Shown: piece after piece, positions 17,355 through 26,286 of the stretch | Layout: every line of letters starts with the position of its first letter | Position numbering within the stretch: position 1 is the first letter of the stretch | From: Roseateles oligotrophus | Lineage (GTDB): Bacteria > Pseudomonadota > Gammaproteobacteria > Burkholderiales > Burkholderiaceae_C | DNA length: 64,000 nt | Reading direction: 5' to 3' | Assembly: GCF_025717515.1 (NCBI RefSeq) | Contig: NZ_JAJIRN010000010.1 | Coordinates: forward strand, 62,001 to 126,000 | The notes under the pieces: generated by a model | Databases searched by the model: none | What the model was told of the DNA's origin: nothing | What the model saw: the letters and a program-made list of their open reading frames with translations, nothing else | Program-made: the position numbers and the translations under genes

Positions 17355-18470
17355 ATGGACACCCAGATAGTCAAACCCAAACCCAAGGCCGGCCTCAGCA
17401 GCCGCAGCCGGTTTTGGCTCGCCTATGCCGGCATTTGCCTGGTGACCTGGTCGCTCTTTGTGCTGGCCGGCACCGATTACAAAAAGGGCGCCTGGGAGGT
17501 TTGGTCGGCCGTCTATGAGGCCAGCATGAGCTTGTGGGGCCCGACGCTGCTGGGCGTGGCCGTCTACCCCTGGGTGCGGCGCCTGCACCGGGCACAGCTC
17601 GGCTTGCTGGCCTTGCTGGGCCTGCACGCCATGGCCGCCTTGCTCTTCAGCGCCCTCTGGCTGATGGCCGATTTCGTTCTGGCCAGCCTGCTGTTCGGCC
17701 CCGAACATGCGCATGCCACGCTGAGGCAAGCGGCGCTGTGGCGCACCATCACCGGCTTGTTCGTCTATATGCCACTGGCGACCGGCTTCACGGCCGTGCT
17801 GAGCGCGCAACAGGCCCGCACCAGCGCGCTGGCGGCCGCGCAGGCCGAGGGCGCCTTGGCGCGGGCCGAGCTGGCAGCGATCAGCGGCAAGCTCAATCCG
17901 CATTTCTTGTTCAACACCCTGAATTCGCTGATCGCCTTGACGCGCAAAGATGCCAAGGCGGCCGAAACCGCCTTGATGCGCTTCTCGGACATGCTGCGTT
18001 ATGTGCTCGACAGCAAGCGCGGCGTGGCCGACCGCGTCACGCTGCGCGAGGAGCTGGATTTTGTGCGCGACTACCTGGCGCTGGAGACGCTGCGCATGGG
18101 CGCCCGCCTGCGCCTCGACTGGGAAATCGCCGAGGAAACGCTGGACGACGAGATCCCGCCGCTGACCTTGCAACCGCTGGTGGAAAACTGCATAGCTCAT
18201 GGCATCGCGCCCAGCGTCGGCGGCGGCACCATCGGCATCGCCGCACGCCGCGATGCGCTGACTCGAGGCTTGGTGCTGACGGTGCAAGACGACGGCGCCG
18301 GCTGCGAGCCCGCAAGGCTGGATCCAAGCCAAGCCCCCACACAACGCCAAGGCATCGGTCTGGGCGCGCTGCGCCGCCGCTTCGCACTCGACTACGAGGG
18401 CCGCGCCCGCCTGCAGATTCACACCGCACCCGGCGCGGGTTTCCGCGTCGATATCTGGATACCGCAATGA
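17355..18470 (+). CDS. LytS-type sensor histidine kinase
   Basis: 371 residues. Four hydrophobic helices lie within about residues 20-150, followed by a short coiled linker and a His_kinase domain with phospho-acceptor H183 in NPHFLFNTLNSL. A HATPase segment follows (PLVENCIAHGIAPS, VQDDGAG, GIGLGALRRR). No periplasmic sensory domain is seen, so the signal is probably perceived within the membrane. The gene lies 95 bp after the second nosL and before its LytTR partner. Nothing in the sequence proves a link to N2O respiration. Confidence 0.9.
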   Translation: MDTQIVKPKPKAGLSSRSRFWLAYAGICLVTWSLFVLAGTDYKKGAWEVWSAVYEASMSLWGPTLLGVAVYPWVRRLHRAQLGLLALLGLHAMAALLFSALWLMADFVLASLLFGPEHAHATLRQAALWRTITGLFVYMPLATGFTAVLSAQQARTSALAAAQAEGALARAELAAISGKLNPHFLFNTLNSLIALTRKDAKAAETALMRFSDMLRYVLDSKRGVADRVTLREELDFVRDYLALETLRMGARLRLDWEIAEETLDDEIPPLTLQPLVENCIAHGIAPSVGGGTIGIAARRDALTRGLVLTVQDDGAGCEPARLDPSQAPTQRQGIGLGALRRRFALDYEGRARLQIHTAPGAGFRVDIWIPQ

Positions 18471-18505
18471 CTTCAAACAAACGCCGGGCCGCCCCAAGTT
18501 GTTTG

Positions 18506-18538
18506 CCCCCCTCGGGGGGTTGGCGACGTATTCCGTCG
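18506..18538. repeat. Double hairpin before LytTR gene
   Basis: CCCCCC-TC-GGGGGG at 18506-18519 is followed by CGACG/CGTCG arms at 18524-18528 and 18534-18538. The pair sits between the kinase stop and the AAGGGG ribosome-binding site at 18541-18546. There is no T-run, so it is more likely an intra-operon RNA structure or dispersed repeat than a terminator. Confidence 0.5.
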
Positions 18539-18552
18539 GCAAGGGGACTCAC

Positions 18553-19308
18553 ATGACTCAACGCATCACCACCTTGATTGCCGAAGACGAGCCGCTCGCC
18601 AGCGAGGCGCTGGCCGAGTGGGTGGCGCAGCTGCCGCAGCTGGAGTTGGTCAGCGTTTGCGCCGACGGCCTCTCGGCCTTGGCCGAGATCCGCCGCTTGC
18701 AGCCCGGCCTGATCTTCATGGACATCAATATGCCCGGCATGACCGGTTTGCAGGTCTTGCGCACGCTGGCGGAAACGCAGGACGGCGGCGAGCACCGCGT
18801 CATCTTCACCACCGCCTATGACGAGCACGCGCTGGCCGCCTTCGAGCTGCACGCGGCCGACTACCTGCTCAAACCCTTCACACAGGAGCGCTTCAACGAA
18901 GCGGTTGAACATGCGCTGCGTTCCGTCGTTAGCAGCGCTCAGATCAGCAGCACGGTCGCAGCGGCGGCCGAAGACAGCAGCCCCTTGACGCGCATCCTGG
19001 TACGCGACCAGGGCAAGATCTTTCCGCTGCAGGTAGACGCGATCGAGTACCTGCGCTCCGACATCAAGTACACCGCGGTGGCCAGTGCCGGCAAGCAATT
19101 TCTGGTGCGACTGCCCATCACCTCGTTCGAGCAGCGCCTGGACCCGCAGCGCTTCTTGAAACTGCAGCGCAGCTGCATCGTCAACCTCGACTTTGTCGTC
19201 TCGATGACACCGGACGAGAACTCGCAATTGATCGTGCAAATGCAAGATGGTTCGCGCTTCACCGCCAACCGGGATGTCTCCAAAAAACTTCGGGAGCAAT
19301 CGATATGA
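18553..19308 (+). CDS. LytTR-family response regulator
   Basis: 251 residues. Receiver domain with acidic pocket EDE at 11-13, phospho-acceptor D57 (IFMDINMPG) and the KPF lysine. A LytTR DNA-binding domain occupies about 155-250 (IEYLRSDIKYTAV, FLKLQRSCIVN). The start ATG has AAGGGG 6 nt upstream; an in-frame start at 18499 lies in the hairpin region and was rejected. It is partner of the kinase at 17355-18470 and overlaps the GIN-domain gene by 4 bp. Confidence 0.92.
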   Translation: MTQRITTLIAEDEPLASEALAEWVAQLPQLELVSVCADGLSALAEIRRLQPGLIFMDINMPGMTGLQVLRTLAETQDGGEHRVIFTTAYDEHALAAFELHAADYLLKPFTQERFNEAVEHALRSVVSSAQISSTVAAAAEDSSPLTRILVRDQGKIFPLQVDAIEYLRSDIKYTAVASAGKQFLVRLPITSFEQRLDPQRFLKLQRSCIVNLDFVVSMTPDENSQLIVQMQDGSRFTANRDVSKKLREQSI

Positions 19309-20111
19309 ACAAATTAGCAATCGCCATGGGCTGCTTGCTTGGGCTGTTGGCAAGCAGCGCCTTCGGCCAGGCTCAAGCCAAAATTGTCGTCAGGCAAGGC
19401 GTTGAGGGCCGCCTCTATACGCCGGGGCCGTTCGAGCGCATCGAGCTGGCCGGCTCGGCAAATGTGAGGCTGCTGCAGGGCGAGTCAGACGAGCTGTTCA
19501 TCGTTGGCGACGCCCAGGAGCAAGAAGGTGTGACGGTCACCCTGGCGCAAGGCCGCTTGGATTTCCGCAGCCACACGGGCTGGAAGATTTGGCCAGCCAA
19601 GCGCCTGCAGGTCGAGGTGACGGTGCGGCAGTTGCAGGAACTCGTGCTCTCCGGGGCCAGTGACCTGCAGGCCCCCGCCAAGTTCAAGGCCGGCCCTTTG
19701 CTCATCAAACTGTCCGGCGCCGGCTCGGCCCGCTTTGACGATTTGAACGCCGAGCGGCTGGAATTCAGCATCTCCGGCGCCGGCGAAGGTTTCTTGCGCG
19801 GGCAGGTCAATCTGCTGGACTTGAAGATTTCGGGCAAAGGCAGGTTGGCGGCCGAAGACCTGCAGGCCCACACCGCCAATGTCAGAATCAGCGGCATCGG
19901 CAACGCCGAACTGTGGGTCAGCGAGAAGCTGAATCTGGATATCTCCGGCGTTGGGCAAATTGCCTACTGGGGCCAACCCACGGTGTCGCGGACGACCTCG
20001 GGCATTGCCAAGGTGCTTGCGCGCGGCGACCGGAAAGCGCCGCCGGTGCTGCCGGCAATGCCAGCAATGCCCGCGCCACCAGCCGCTCCGGCTGCGCCAG
20101 CTCGGCAGTGA
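19305..20111 (+). CDS. GIN-domain (DUF2807) secreted protein
   Basis: 268 residues: Sec signal (about 1-22, cleavage near AFGQAQA), then a head_GIN beta-helical domain with repeated LSGAS/SGAG/SGKG/SGIG/SGVG turns characteristic of DUF2807, and a Pro/Ala-rich tail with repeated PAMPA. Exported; the role in this family is not established. The ATGA overlap with the LytTR regulator indicates a three-gene operon, so its level may follow the two-component system. Confidence 0.85.
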   Translation: MNKLAIAMGCLLGLLASSAFGQAQAKIVVRQGVEGRLYTPGPFERIELAGSANVRLLQGESDELFIVGDAQEQEGVTVTLAQGRLDFRSHTGWKIWPAKRLQVEVTVRQLQELVLSGASDLQAPAKFKAGPLLIKLSGAGSARFDDLNAERLEFSISGAGEGFLRGQVNLLDLKISGKGRLAAEDLQAHTANVRISGIGNAELWVSEKLNLDISGVGQIAYWGQPTVSRTTSGIAKVLARGDRKAPPVLPAMPAMPAPPAAPAAPARQ

Positions 20112-20235
20112 AGTTTTCGTAGCGAGCGGTCGTCAGACTAGGCGGACGGAGCACAGAAACCGGAACGTACTCCCTGTACGTGAGGATTTCGAGCATCCGG
20201 CCAACGACGTCTGGCGATCGCGCAGTAGAAAATTC
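20111..20235. ncRNA. Candidate structured RNA or dispersed element
   Basis: Nested complementary blocks in one 125-nt non-coding stretch: TTTTC 20114-20118 with GAAAA 20228-20232; CGTCAGAC 20131-20138 with GTCTGGCG 20209-20216 (one G-U pair); and ACGTAC 20165-20170 with GTACGT 20176-20181 around a 5-nt loop, flanked by CCGG on both sides. The element lies between the 3' ends of convergent genes and has no T-run, so a simple bidirectional terminator does not explain it. Strand and function are unknown. Confidence 0.4.
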
Positions 20236-20250
20236 GCTGCCAGCCTTGCC

Positions 20251-20772
20251 TCAGCGTTCGCCGTCCCAGTAATCCAAGGTGTTATCGCGCCGCTGGATAA
20301 AGGCGGGGCCCTTGGAGAAGACCGCAATTTTCTCCGAGTCCGGGTATTCGCAGACCTCGGGCCGGTCTTGCGTGCTGATCGACAGATATTTCAACTCGGC
20401 GTCCGAAGTGTTGATGATGTGATGCGGATACTCGGGACCGCAGGGAATAAAGATCACATCGCCGGCCTTGATGGCGAGCATCTCGCCAGCCACCCGCAAG
20501 GTACCCGAGCCTTCCAGCACAACGAACATTTCCTCCTGGCTGTGGTGGAAGTGATAAGGGCAGCTCTGCTTGCCGGGTGGCACGGTGTCAACCCCGCAGC
20601 CGAGCTTGCGCGCGACGGTGCCCTCGGACACTCCGCCGACCATGCTGTCGTAGACCGGCTCGCGCAGGAAGCGCTCGCGCGGAATCTCCAAGAAGTTGCG
20701 GATCAGCTTCTGGCGCAGCTCGGTAACTTTGTCAGCGGACTTGTCGATGCTGGGGTCGGTCTGCGAATTCAT
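20251..20772 (-). CDS. Cupin-domain protein
   Basis: 173 residues with one central cupin barrel. First motif [17 protein letters not shown] (metal-binding His-x-His and Glu), second motif [14 protein letters not shown] supplying the distal His. An N-terminal helical region includes [11 protein letters not shown]. Metal binding is likely; substrate and reaction cannot be named. The start at 20772 has AGGAGA 6 nt upstream, which rules out the ATG at 20790. Divergent from recQ. Confidence 0.82.
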   Translation of the reverse strand: MNSQTDPSIDKSADKVTELRQKLIRNFLEIPRERFLREPVYDSMVGGVSEGTVARKLGCGVDTVPPGKQSCPYHFHHSQEEMFVVLEGSGTLRVAGEMLAIKAGDVIFIPCGPEYPHHIINTSDAELKYLSISTQDRPEVCEYPDSEKIAVFSKGPAFIQRRDNTLDYWDGER

Positions 20773-20801
20773 GCGGGTTCTCCTGGACAATGGGGCGACT
20801 C

Positions 20802-22679
20802 ATGAGCCAGCTTACGCAAAAATCATCCCCCCTAAACATCTTGCAAGAGGTGTTTGGCTACCCAGTTTTCCGTGGTGCTCAGGCCGAGATCGTCGATCAT
20901 GTGAGCGCCAACGGCGACGCCCTGGTCTTGATGCCTACCGGCGGCGGCAAAAGCCTCTGCTACCAGATTCCGGCGATCGCCCGTCACCGCGCCGGCCAGG
21001 GCGTGACGGTCGTCGTCAGCCCTTTGATCGCCTTGATGCATGACCAGGTCGGCGCGCTCGAAGAAGCCGGCGTGCATGCGGCCTTTTTGAACTCGACGCT
21101 TTCCGGCGAGCAGGCCGCCCATGTCGAACGCGAGATGATGAGCGGCCGCCTGGTGATGCTGTACGCCGCGCCCGAGCGCATCAGCAACCCGCGCTTCCTG
21201 GCCCAAATGGATTCGCTGCATGAGCGCGGCTTGTTGAGCCTATTCGCCATCGACGAGGCGCATTGCGTCAGCCAATGGGGGCATGACTTCCGCAGCGACT
21301 ATCTGGCTCTGAGCCTACTGCATGAACGTTACCCCGAGGTTCCGCGGATTGCCTTGACGGCCACCGCCGATGACCTGACCCGTGCCGACATCATCGAACG
21401 GCTGCGCCTGGAAGAAGCGCAGATTTTCATCTCGTCCTTTGACCGGCCGAACATCCGCTATGCGATCGTCGAGAAGGACAAGCCGCGCGAGCAGTTGCTC
21501 CGTTTCATCCGCGACGAACACGAGGATGACGCCGGCATCGTCTACTGCCAGAGCCGCAAAAAGGTCGAAGAAACCGCCGCCTGGCTGGAGGGCGAGGGCC
21601 TGAAGGCCTTGCCCTATCACGCCGGCTTGGATGTGGCGGTGCGCCAGCGCCACCAGGACCGCTTCCTGCGCGAAGACAGCGTGGTGATGGTCGCGACGAT
21701 CGCCTTCGGCATGGGCATTGACAAGCCCGATGTGCGCTTCGTCGCGCACCTGGATCTGCCCAAGAACATCGAGAGCTATTACCAGGAGACCGGCCGTGCG
21801 GGCCGCGACGGCGCCCCGGCCGAGGCCTGGATGGCTTACGGCCTGGCCGATGTGGTGAACCAGCGCCGCATGATCGACGAAAGCCCGGCCGGTGAAGAGT
21901 TCAAAAAAGGCCAGCGCGGCAAGCTCGATGCCTTGCTGGCGCTGGCAGAGGCGACCGATTGCCGGCGCGTGCGGCTACTCGGTTACTTCGGCGAAGCCAG
22001 CACCGCTTGCGGCAACTGTGACAACTGCTTGAACCCACCGGCCACCTGGGACGGCACCGACGCCTCACGCAAGCTCTTGAGCTGCATCTACCGTTTTCAC
22101 CAGAACGGCGGCCAGCGTTTCGGCGCCGGCCATTTGATCGACGTGCTGCGCGGCAAGGTCACCGACAAGGTCACCCAGTACGGCCATCAGACCTTGAGCA
22201 CCTGGGCGGTTGGTGCCGACCTGCCCGAGCAGCAATGGCGCGCCGTGCTGCGCCAGCTGATCGCCTTGGGTCATGTGGTCGCCGAGGGCGAATACACGAC
22301 GCTGGCCCTGGCCGACAGCGCCCGCGCGGTCTTGAAGGGCGAGGTGCAACTGCTTTTGCGCGTGCCGACGGTGGCGCCGAAAAAGGGCAAGCTGGCGCGT
22401 GGCGGCAGTAGCAGTAGCAAGCCGGGAGGTGCCGGCCGCAGCGCGGCGCCGATCGAGTTGGATGAGGAAGCGCAGGCTCGCTTCGATCAGCTCAAGGCCT
22501 GGCGCGCCGAGGTCGCCAAGGAACACAGCCTGCCCGCCTATGTGATCTTTCAGAACGTCACGCTGGCCGAAATGGCCCGTCTGCATCCACAGACCCTCGA
22601 CGAGTTGAGCGGCATCAGCGGCGTCGGCGCGAAAAAACTGGAGGCCTATGGCGAGCAGATTCTGCGGGTGCTTGAGTAG
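20802..22679 (+). CDS. recQ: ATP-dependent DNA helicase RecQ
   Basis: 3'-5' helicase for recombination and stalled-fork repair. 625 residues: Walker [17 protein letters not shown] box [15 protein letters not shown], motif [12 protein letters not shown], zinc-binding Cys set ending CGNCDNC, winged-helix RQC region, a Lys/Ser/Gly-rich linker, and a C-terminal HRDC domain ([14 protein letters not shown] to GEQILRVLE). All catalytic motifs are intact. The ATG at 20802 has GGGG 6 nt upstream; the ATG at 20790 is an alternative. It ends 2 bp from the convergent DUF1501 gene. Confidence 0.94.
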   Translation: MSQLTQKSSPLNILQEVFGYPVFRGAQAEIVDHVSANGDALVLMPTGGGKSLCYQIPAIARHRAGQGVTVVVSPLIALMHDQVGALEEAGVHAAFLNSTLSGEQAAHVEREMMSGRLVMLYAAPERISNPRFLAQMDSLHERGLLSLFAIDEAHCVSQWGHDFRSDYLALSLLHERYPEVPRIALTATADDLTRADIIERLRLEEAQIFISSFDRPNIRYAIVEKDKPREQLLRFIRDEHEDDAGIVYCQSRKKVEETAAWLEGEGLKALPYHAGLDVAVRQRHQDRFLREDSVVMVATIAFGMGIDKPDVRFVAHLDLPKNIESYYQETGRAGRDGAPAEAWMAYGLADVVNQRRMIDESPAGEEFKKGQRGKLDALLALAEATDCRRVRLLGYFGEASTACGNCDNCLNPPATWDGTDASRKLLSCIYRFHQNGGQRFGAGHLIDVLRGKVTDKVTQYGHQTLSTWAVGADLPEQQWRAVLRQLIALGHVVAEGEYTTLALADSARAVLKGEVQLLLRVPTVAPKKGKLARGGSSSSKPGGAGRSAAPIELDEEAQARFDQLKAWRAEVAKEHSLPAYVIFQNVTLAEMARLHPQTLDELSGISGVGAKKLEAYGEQILRVLE

Positions 22680-22681
22680 GC

Positions 22682-24217
22682 TCAGGCCATAAACCCCAAG
22701 TCCCGCTTGGCCGCGTCGAAGTTCTTCAGATTCGGAAAGATGTCGGCCAGATTGCTGTCCGACACCCCCATCCAGCGGCCCAGCGTGGCGCCGAGCTGTT
22801 CGACCGAGGTTTCCGGTAGCAGGCTGCCATTGCCGAGCTGGTTGGGGCTACTGTCGAAGTCATTGTTCTTGGCGTTTTTGGCCCCGACGACCGGGAACTT
22901 GCCGTAGAACTCGCGCCCCTTGACCGCGCCGCCCATCACGAAGTGGTGACTGCCCCAGCCATGGTCGGTGCCATCGCCATTGCTGGTGAAGGTGCGGCCA
23001 AAGTCGCTCGCGGTGAAGGTGGTGACGCTGTTGCGCAGGCCCATGGCGCCGAGCGTGTTGTCAAAGTAGGCCAAGGCCTGCGAGAGCTTGGCCATCAAGT
23101 CGGCTTGGGCGCGGTTCTGGCCGTCATGCGTATCGAAACCACCCAGGCTGACGAAGAAGACCTGCCGGCCCGCGCCCAAGGCGCTGCGTGCGCCCATGGT
23201 GCGTGCCACCACTTGCAACTGCTGAGCCAAGGAGTTAGTTGACTTGGCGCCGGTCAAGGGGTTGTCGTATTGCAGCAGCGGGTCGGCTGCGCCATTGGCC
23301 AGGCCGGGCGTGCCATAGGGTGCGCTATTGGCGGCCGGCAAGGCGCTACCGATCAAGGCCTCGGCCGCCAGCGAGCGACTGACCACGGTCGCGTGATCGC
23401 GCGCTATCAGGTCGTTGCTGCGGCCGCCGCGCATCACGGTGCGCATGCGCTCCAGCGCCGTGGTGGAGCCGAACAAGCTGCTGTCGCTGCCACCGATACG
23501 GATCGCGCCACGGGTGCTGATCTGGTACTGCAGCGCCTGCTTGCCACTCAAAAACACCGCATTGCCGCCGGCCGAGACGGCACTGAAGATGGGCTGAGTA
23601 TTGCCCGCCATCAAGAGGTCGGCAAAGCGCCCACCCCAGCCCACCGTCGCGCCTTCGGGTGTCAGCGACTGCCAGGTCGACTGCTGGTCGTTATGGGAAT
23701 ACAGACCCGGCGGCCGCGCAAAACTGGCGATCTTCAGATCCGCCTTGGTCGTTGGCCGCACCAAGGGGCCGATATTGGGCAGCACCGCCAAACGCCCGGC
23801 GGCGAACAGGTCGCGCACGCCGCCCATGCTCGGATGCAGGGCGAAGCTGCGGCCTTGCGAGGTGATGGGGTTGATGGCGAGCACGCCGCCAAGCCGTTCG
23901 GGCGAGCCCGCACCGGCATTCATCTGCGGGGCAGTGCCGGGCGCCAACAGCGCGATCGACTCGGGCGCTTGATTGCGCACCTGGCTGTAGGCGGCCCAGG
24001 ACTCGGTGTCAGTCGGCAAGACCATATTGAAGGCGTCATTGCCGCCGAACAAGAACACGCAAACCAGCGCCTTGTAGTCCCCGGCGGTTTGTGCGTTAGC
24101 ACTGCCGAGCGCGGCCAGATTCATCGCCATCGGCGCCGCAGCGCCTAGGCCGGCATAGCGAGCAGCCTGGGCCAGGAAGGCGCGGCGGGAGGCGGGGGAG
24201 TTGAAGTTGCTTTTCAT
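22682..24217 (-). CDS. DUF1501 exported protein
   Basis: 511 residues with a Tat-type leader (SRRAFLAQAARYAGLGAAAP). The DUF1501 sulfatase-like fold is marked by FLFGGNDAFNMVLP, SLGGFDTHDGQ and DFGRTFTSNGDGTDHGWG (metal-site residues of alkaline-phosphatase-superfamily relatives). It follows the DUF1800 gene by 9 bp, the standard partner arrangement of these families. Both are exported; substrate unknown. Confidence 0.88.
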   Translation of the reverse strand: MKSNFNSPASRRAFLAQAARYAGLGAAAPMAMNLAALGSANAQTAGDYKALVCVFLFGGNDAFNMVLPTDTESWAAYSQVRNQAPESIALLAPGTAPQMNAGAGSPERLGGVLAINPITSQGRSFALHPSMGGVRDLFAAGRLAVLPNIGPLVRPTTKADLKIASFARPPGLYSHNDQQSTWQSLTPEGATVGWGGRFADLLMAGNTQPIFSAVSAGGNAVFLSGKQALQYQISTRGAIRIGGSDSSLFGSTTALERMRTVMRGGRSNDLIARDHATVVSRSLAAEALIGSALPAANSAPYGTPGLANGAADPLLQYDNPLTGAKSTNSLAQQLQVVARTMGARSALGAGRQVFFVSLGGFDTHDGQNRAQADLMAKLSQALAYFDNTLGAMGLRNSVTTFTASDFGRTFTSNGDGTDHGWGSHHFVMGGAVKGREFYGKFPVVGAKNAKNNDFDSSPNQLGNGSLLPETSVEQLGATLGRWMGVSDSNLADIFPNLKNFDAAKRDLGFMA

Positions 24218-24226
24218 TGCAAGCCC

Positions 24227-26035
24227 TTATTTTTGGACCAAATATTCCGGCGCCACCAGCGCCAGATAGACGCCCAGCTTGGCGCGATTCAAGGACTGGT
24301 CATCGACGGTCTTCTTGTTGCTGCCGTCGGCCTTCAGCGCATCGAGCTTGGCCGACTCAACCGCCGCCACCATCTCGGCCTTCAGCGCCGCATTGCTGCG
24401 GCCCCCAAGCAGCTGCTTGCTGACTTGCTCGACCAGCTCGCTGGGCTTGGCCGCCAGCGCGACAAAGGCCGTCAGATCGAACTGCACATCATTGCGGGCG
24501 GCCTTGTAGTCCAGGCCGCGCTGGCCCAAACCGTTGGCCACGGCGCCCTTGATGTAATTGGCGTAGCCGGCCACCGAGGTCTCCTGCACCAATTGCAACT
24601 CCGGCATGGTCAGGCCGGCGGCGCCGCTTTCGCTGCCGGGCGCCACAAAACCGGGGCGGTAGAAATTGAACACCGAGGGCGAGCGCAGCGGTGACTGACC
24701 GAGCTGGGTGGATGGGTCGTCGGTGGCGCCGATCAGCCAGGCACCGCTGTCGCTGCTGGCGCCGAGTGCGCGCAGTGCCGCCGTTAGGCGCAAGACCGGC
24801 TCTTGCAGCTTGCCGTAGCTCGGCTGCGCGGCCGAACCGGCGTCACGGGCCTCGCTGTCCAGCAAGATGGCCTTGACCATCGCCTTCATATCCCCAGCGC
24901 CAAAGGCCTTGGCGACCCGCGCCACATAGGCCGGGCTGGGATTGCTGGTAACGAGGCGCTGAATCATCTGGCGGCCGATAAAGGGGCCGACATTGGCGTG
25001 CGTGGCCAAGGCATCCAGGCCGGCCTTCAGGCTCGCCGCCGGGTCGGCCTTGGCCTGTGCCGCCACGACCTTGCCCAAGAAACGCTTCTCGCTGATCGAG
25101 TGAAACTGGCTATAGCCTTGCATGGCCGTGATCGCACGGTCGGCTTGGCAATAGTCGGGGCACCAGCCCCAGAAGCGCCCGTCCGCGGTGTCGGGGCCAT
25201 CCCAGCTGAAGCCGGTGAAGACCTTGGCCATGCCGGCGATATCGTCCGCCGTGTAGCTGGGCTTGGGGGCAGCGGCTTCCAGCTTGGCGCTGCCGTCGGC
25301 ATTGAGCTCAACCAGGCCGATCGAGAACAGCTGCATCACCTCGCGGGCGAAGTTTTCATCCGGCACCCGGCCGGTCTTGGCGTCTTCTTTCTGGTTCTTC
25401 AGGTGCGACAGATACAGGCCCATGGTCGGGTGGGTCGCCACCTGTTCCAGCAAAACGCGGTAGTTGCCGAAGGCATTGGCGGACAAGGTGTCCATATAGG
25501 AAGCGACGCCGCGCGGCTGGTTGGCGACATTGTCTTGCGCCATCGACACCACCATGATTTGCGACAAGGCATAGGCGACGCGCTGACGTAACTGGTCATC
25601 GCCGGTGATGGCGACCTTGTAAAAGGAGTCCAGCACTTCGCGGGTGCCGGCCGAATCGGTGGCTTTGAGCGCCTTGACGGCCGCGTCCGACGCCTCCCAA
25701 TTCAGTCGGTGCATGCTGGCGGGCTTGGCGAACTGCTCATCCAGCCAAGGCTCATAACCTTTATCCATGACGGCAGCGATGCTGGCCTCGGTAGGGCCGA
25801 AGCTGGCCTGCATCAGGAATCGCATCGCCTCTTCGCGGCTGCCTGGTTTGATGACGACAGGAGTCGGCGCAGGCAAGGGCGGCGCACCGGGAGCCGGCGG
25901 CGCGACAACACCATCGCCCGAGCCACCTGAGCCACCACATCCGCTCAGGCCCGCCACCAAGGCCAGCGCCGCCAGCCAGCTCAGGCTGCGGCCGGCCATC
26001 GCGGGCGTTGCAAAACATAAAGGAAAGTCGCGCAT
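24227..26035 (-). CDS. DUF1800 lipoprotein
   Basis: 602 residues. Signal peptide with lipobox GLSGC, a Gly/Pro-rich tether, then the DUF1800 domain: REEAMRFLMQASFGPTEASI, NFAREVMQLFSIGLVELN, YTADDIAGMAKVFTGFSWDG and RSPSVFNFYRPGF. An outer-membrane or periplasmic surface anchor is likely. The start at 26035 has GGAG 8 nt upstream; the ATG at 25999 (MAGRSLSW) also gives a good lipoprotein signal. Operon with DUF1501. Confidence 0.87.
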   Translation of the reverse strand: MRDFPLCFATPAMAGRSLSWLAALALVAGLSGCGGSGGSGDGVVAPPAPGAPPLPAPTPVVIKPGSREEAMRFLMQASFGPTEASIAAVMDKGYEPWLDEQFAKPASMHRLNWEASDAAVKALKATDSAGTREVLDSFYKVAITGDDQLRQRVAYALSQIMVVSMAQDNVANQPRGVASYMDTLSANAFGNYRVLLEQVATHPTMGLYLSHLKNQKEDAKTGRVPDENFAREVMQLFSIGLVELNADGSAKLEAAAPKPSYTADDIAGMAKVFTGFSWDGPDTADGRFWGWCPDYCQADRAITAMQGYSQFHSISEKRFLGKVVAAQAKADPAASLKAGLDALATHANVGPFIGRQMIQRLVTSNPSPAYVARVAKAFGAGDMKAMVKAILLDSEARDAGSAAQPSYGKLQEPVLRLTAALRALGASSDSGAWLIGATDDPSTQLGQSPLRSPSVFNFYRPGFVAPGSESGAAGLTMPELQLVQETSVAGYANYIKGAVANGLGQRGLDYKAARNDVQFDLTAFVALAAKPSELVEQVSKQLLGGRSNAALKAEMVAAVESAKLDALKADGSNKKTVDDQSLNRAKLGVYLALVAPEYLVQK

Positions 26036-26286
26036 ACATCCAACTCCAAACTGCCGGCGCAAGGGCTGCGCGATGTTGCGGACTGTATTGAACGGCTGCG
26101 AATTCAGGTCTGCGAAAAAAGCAAGAGATGTAAGCACCTGTTGCCATTGGTGGCGCGGCGGCGACACCTTGGAACAATGCGTGAAAAACTACCGCCCCAA
26201 CATCGCCGCGCCGGGCGCTCGCACAAGCTGAACTACCATCACCGTGATGCAAAAGACCACTGGCTCAGAACAACCCAGGAGCAACG

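Noticed and set aside
22679-22682. Possible terminator between convergent recQ and DUF1501
   Set aside because: The genes are 2 bp apart and no hairpin with T-run is visible around the junction.
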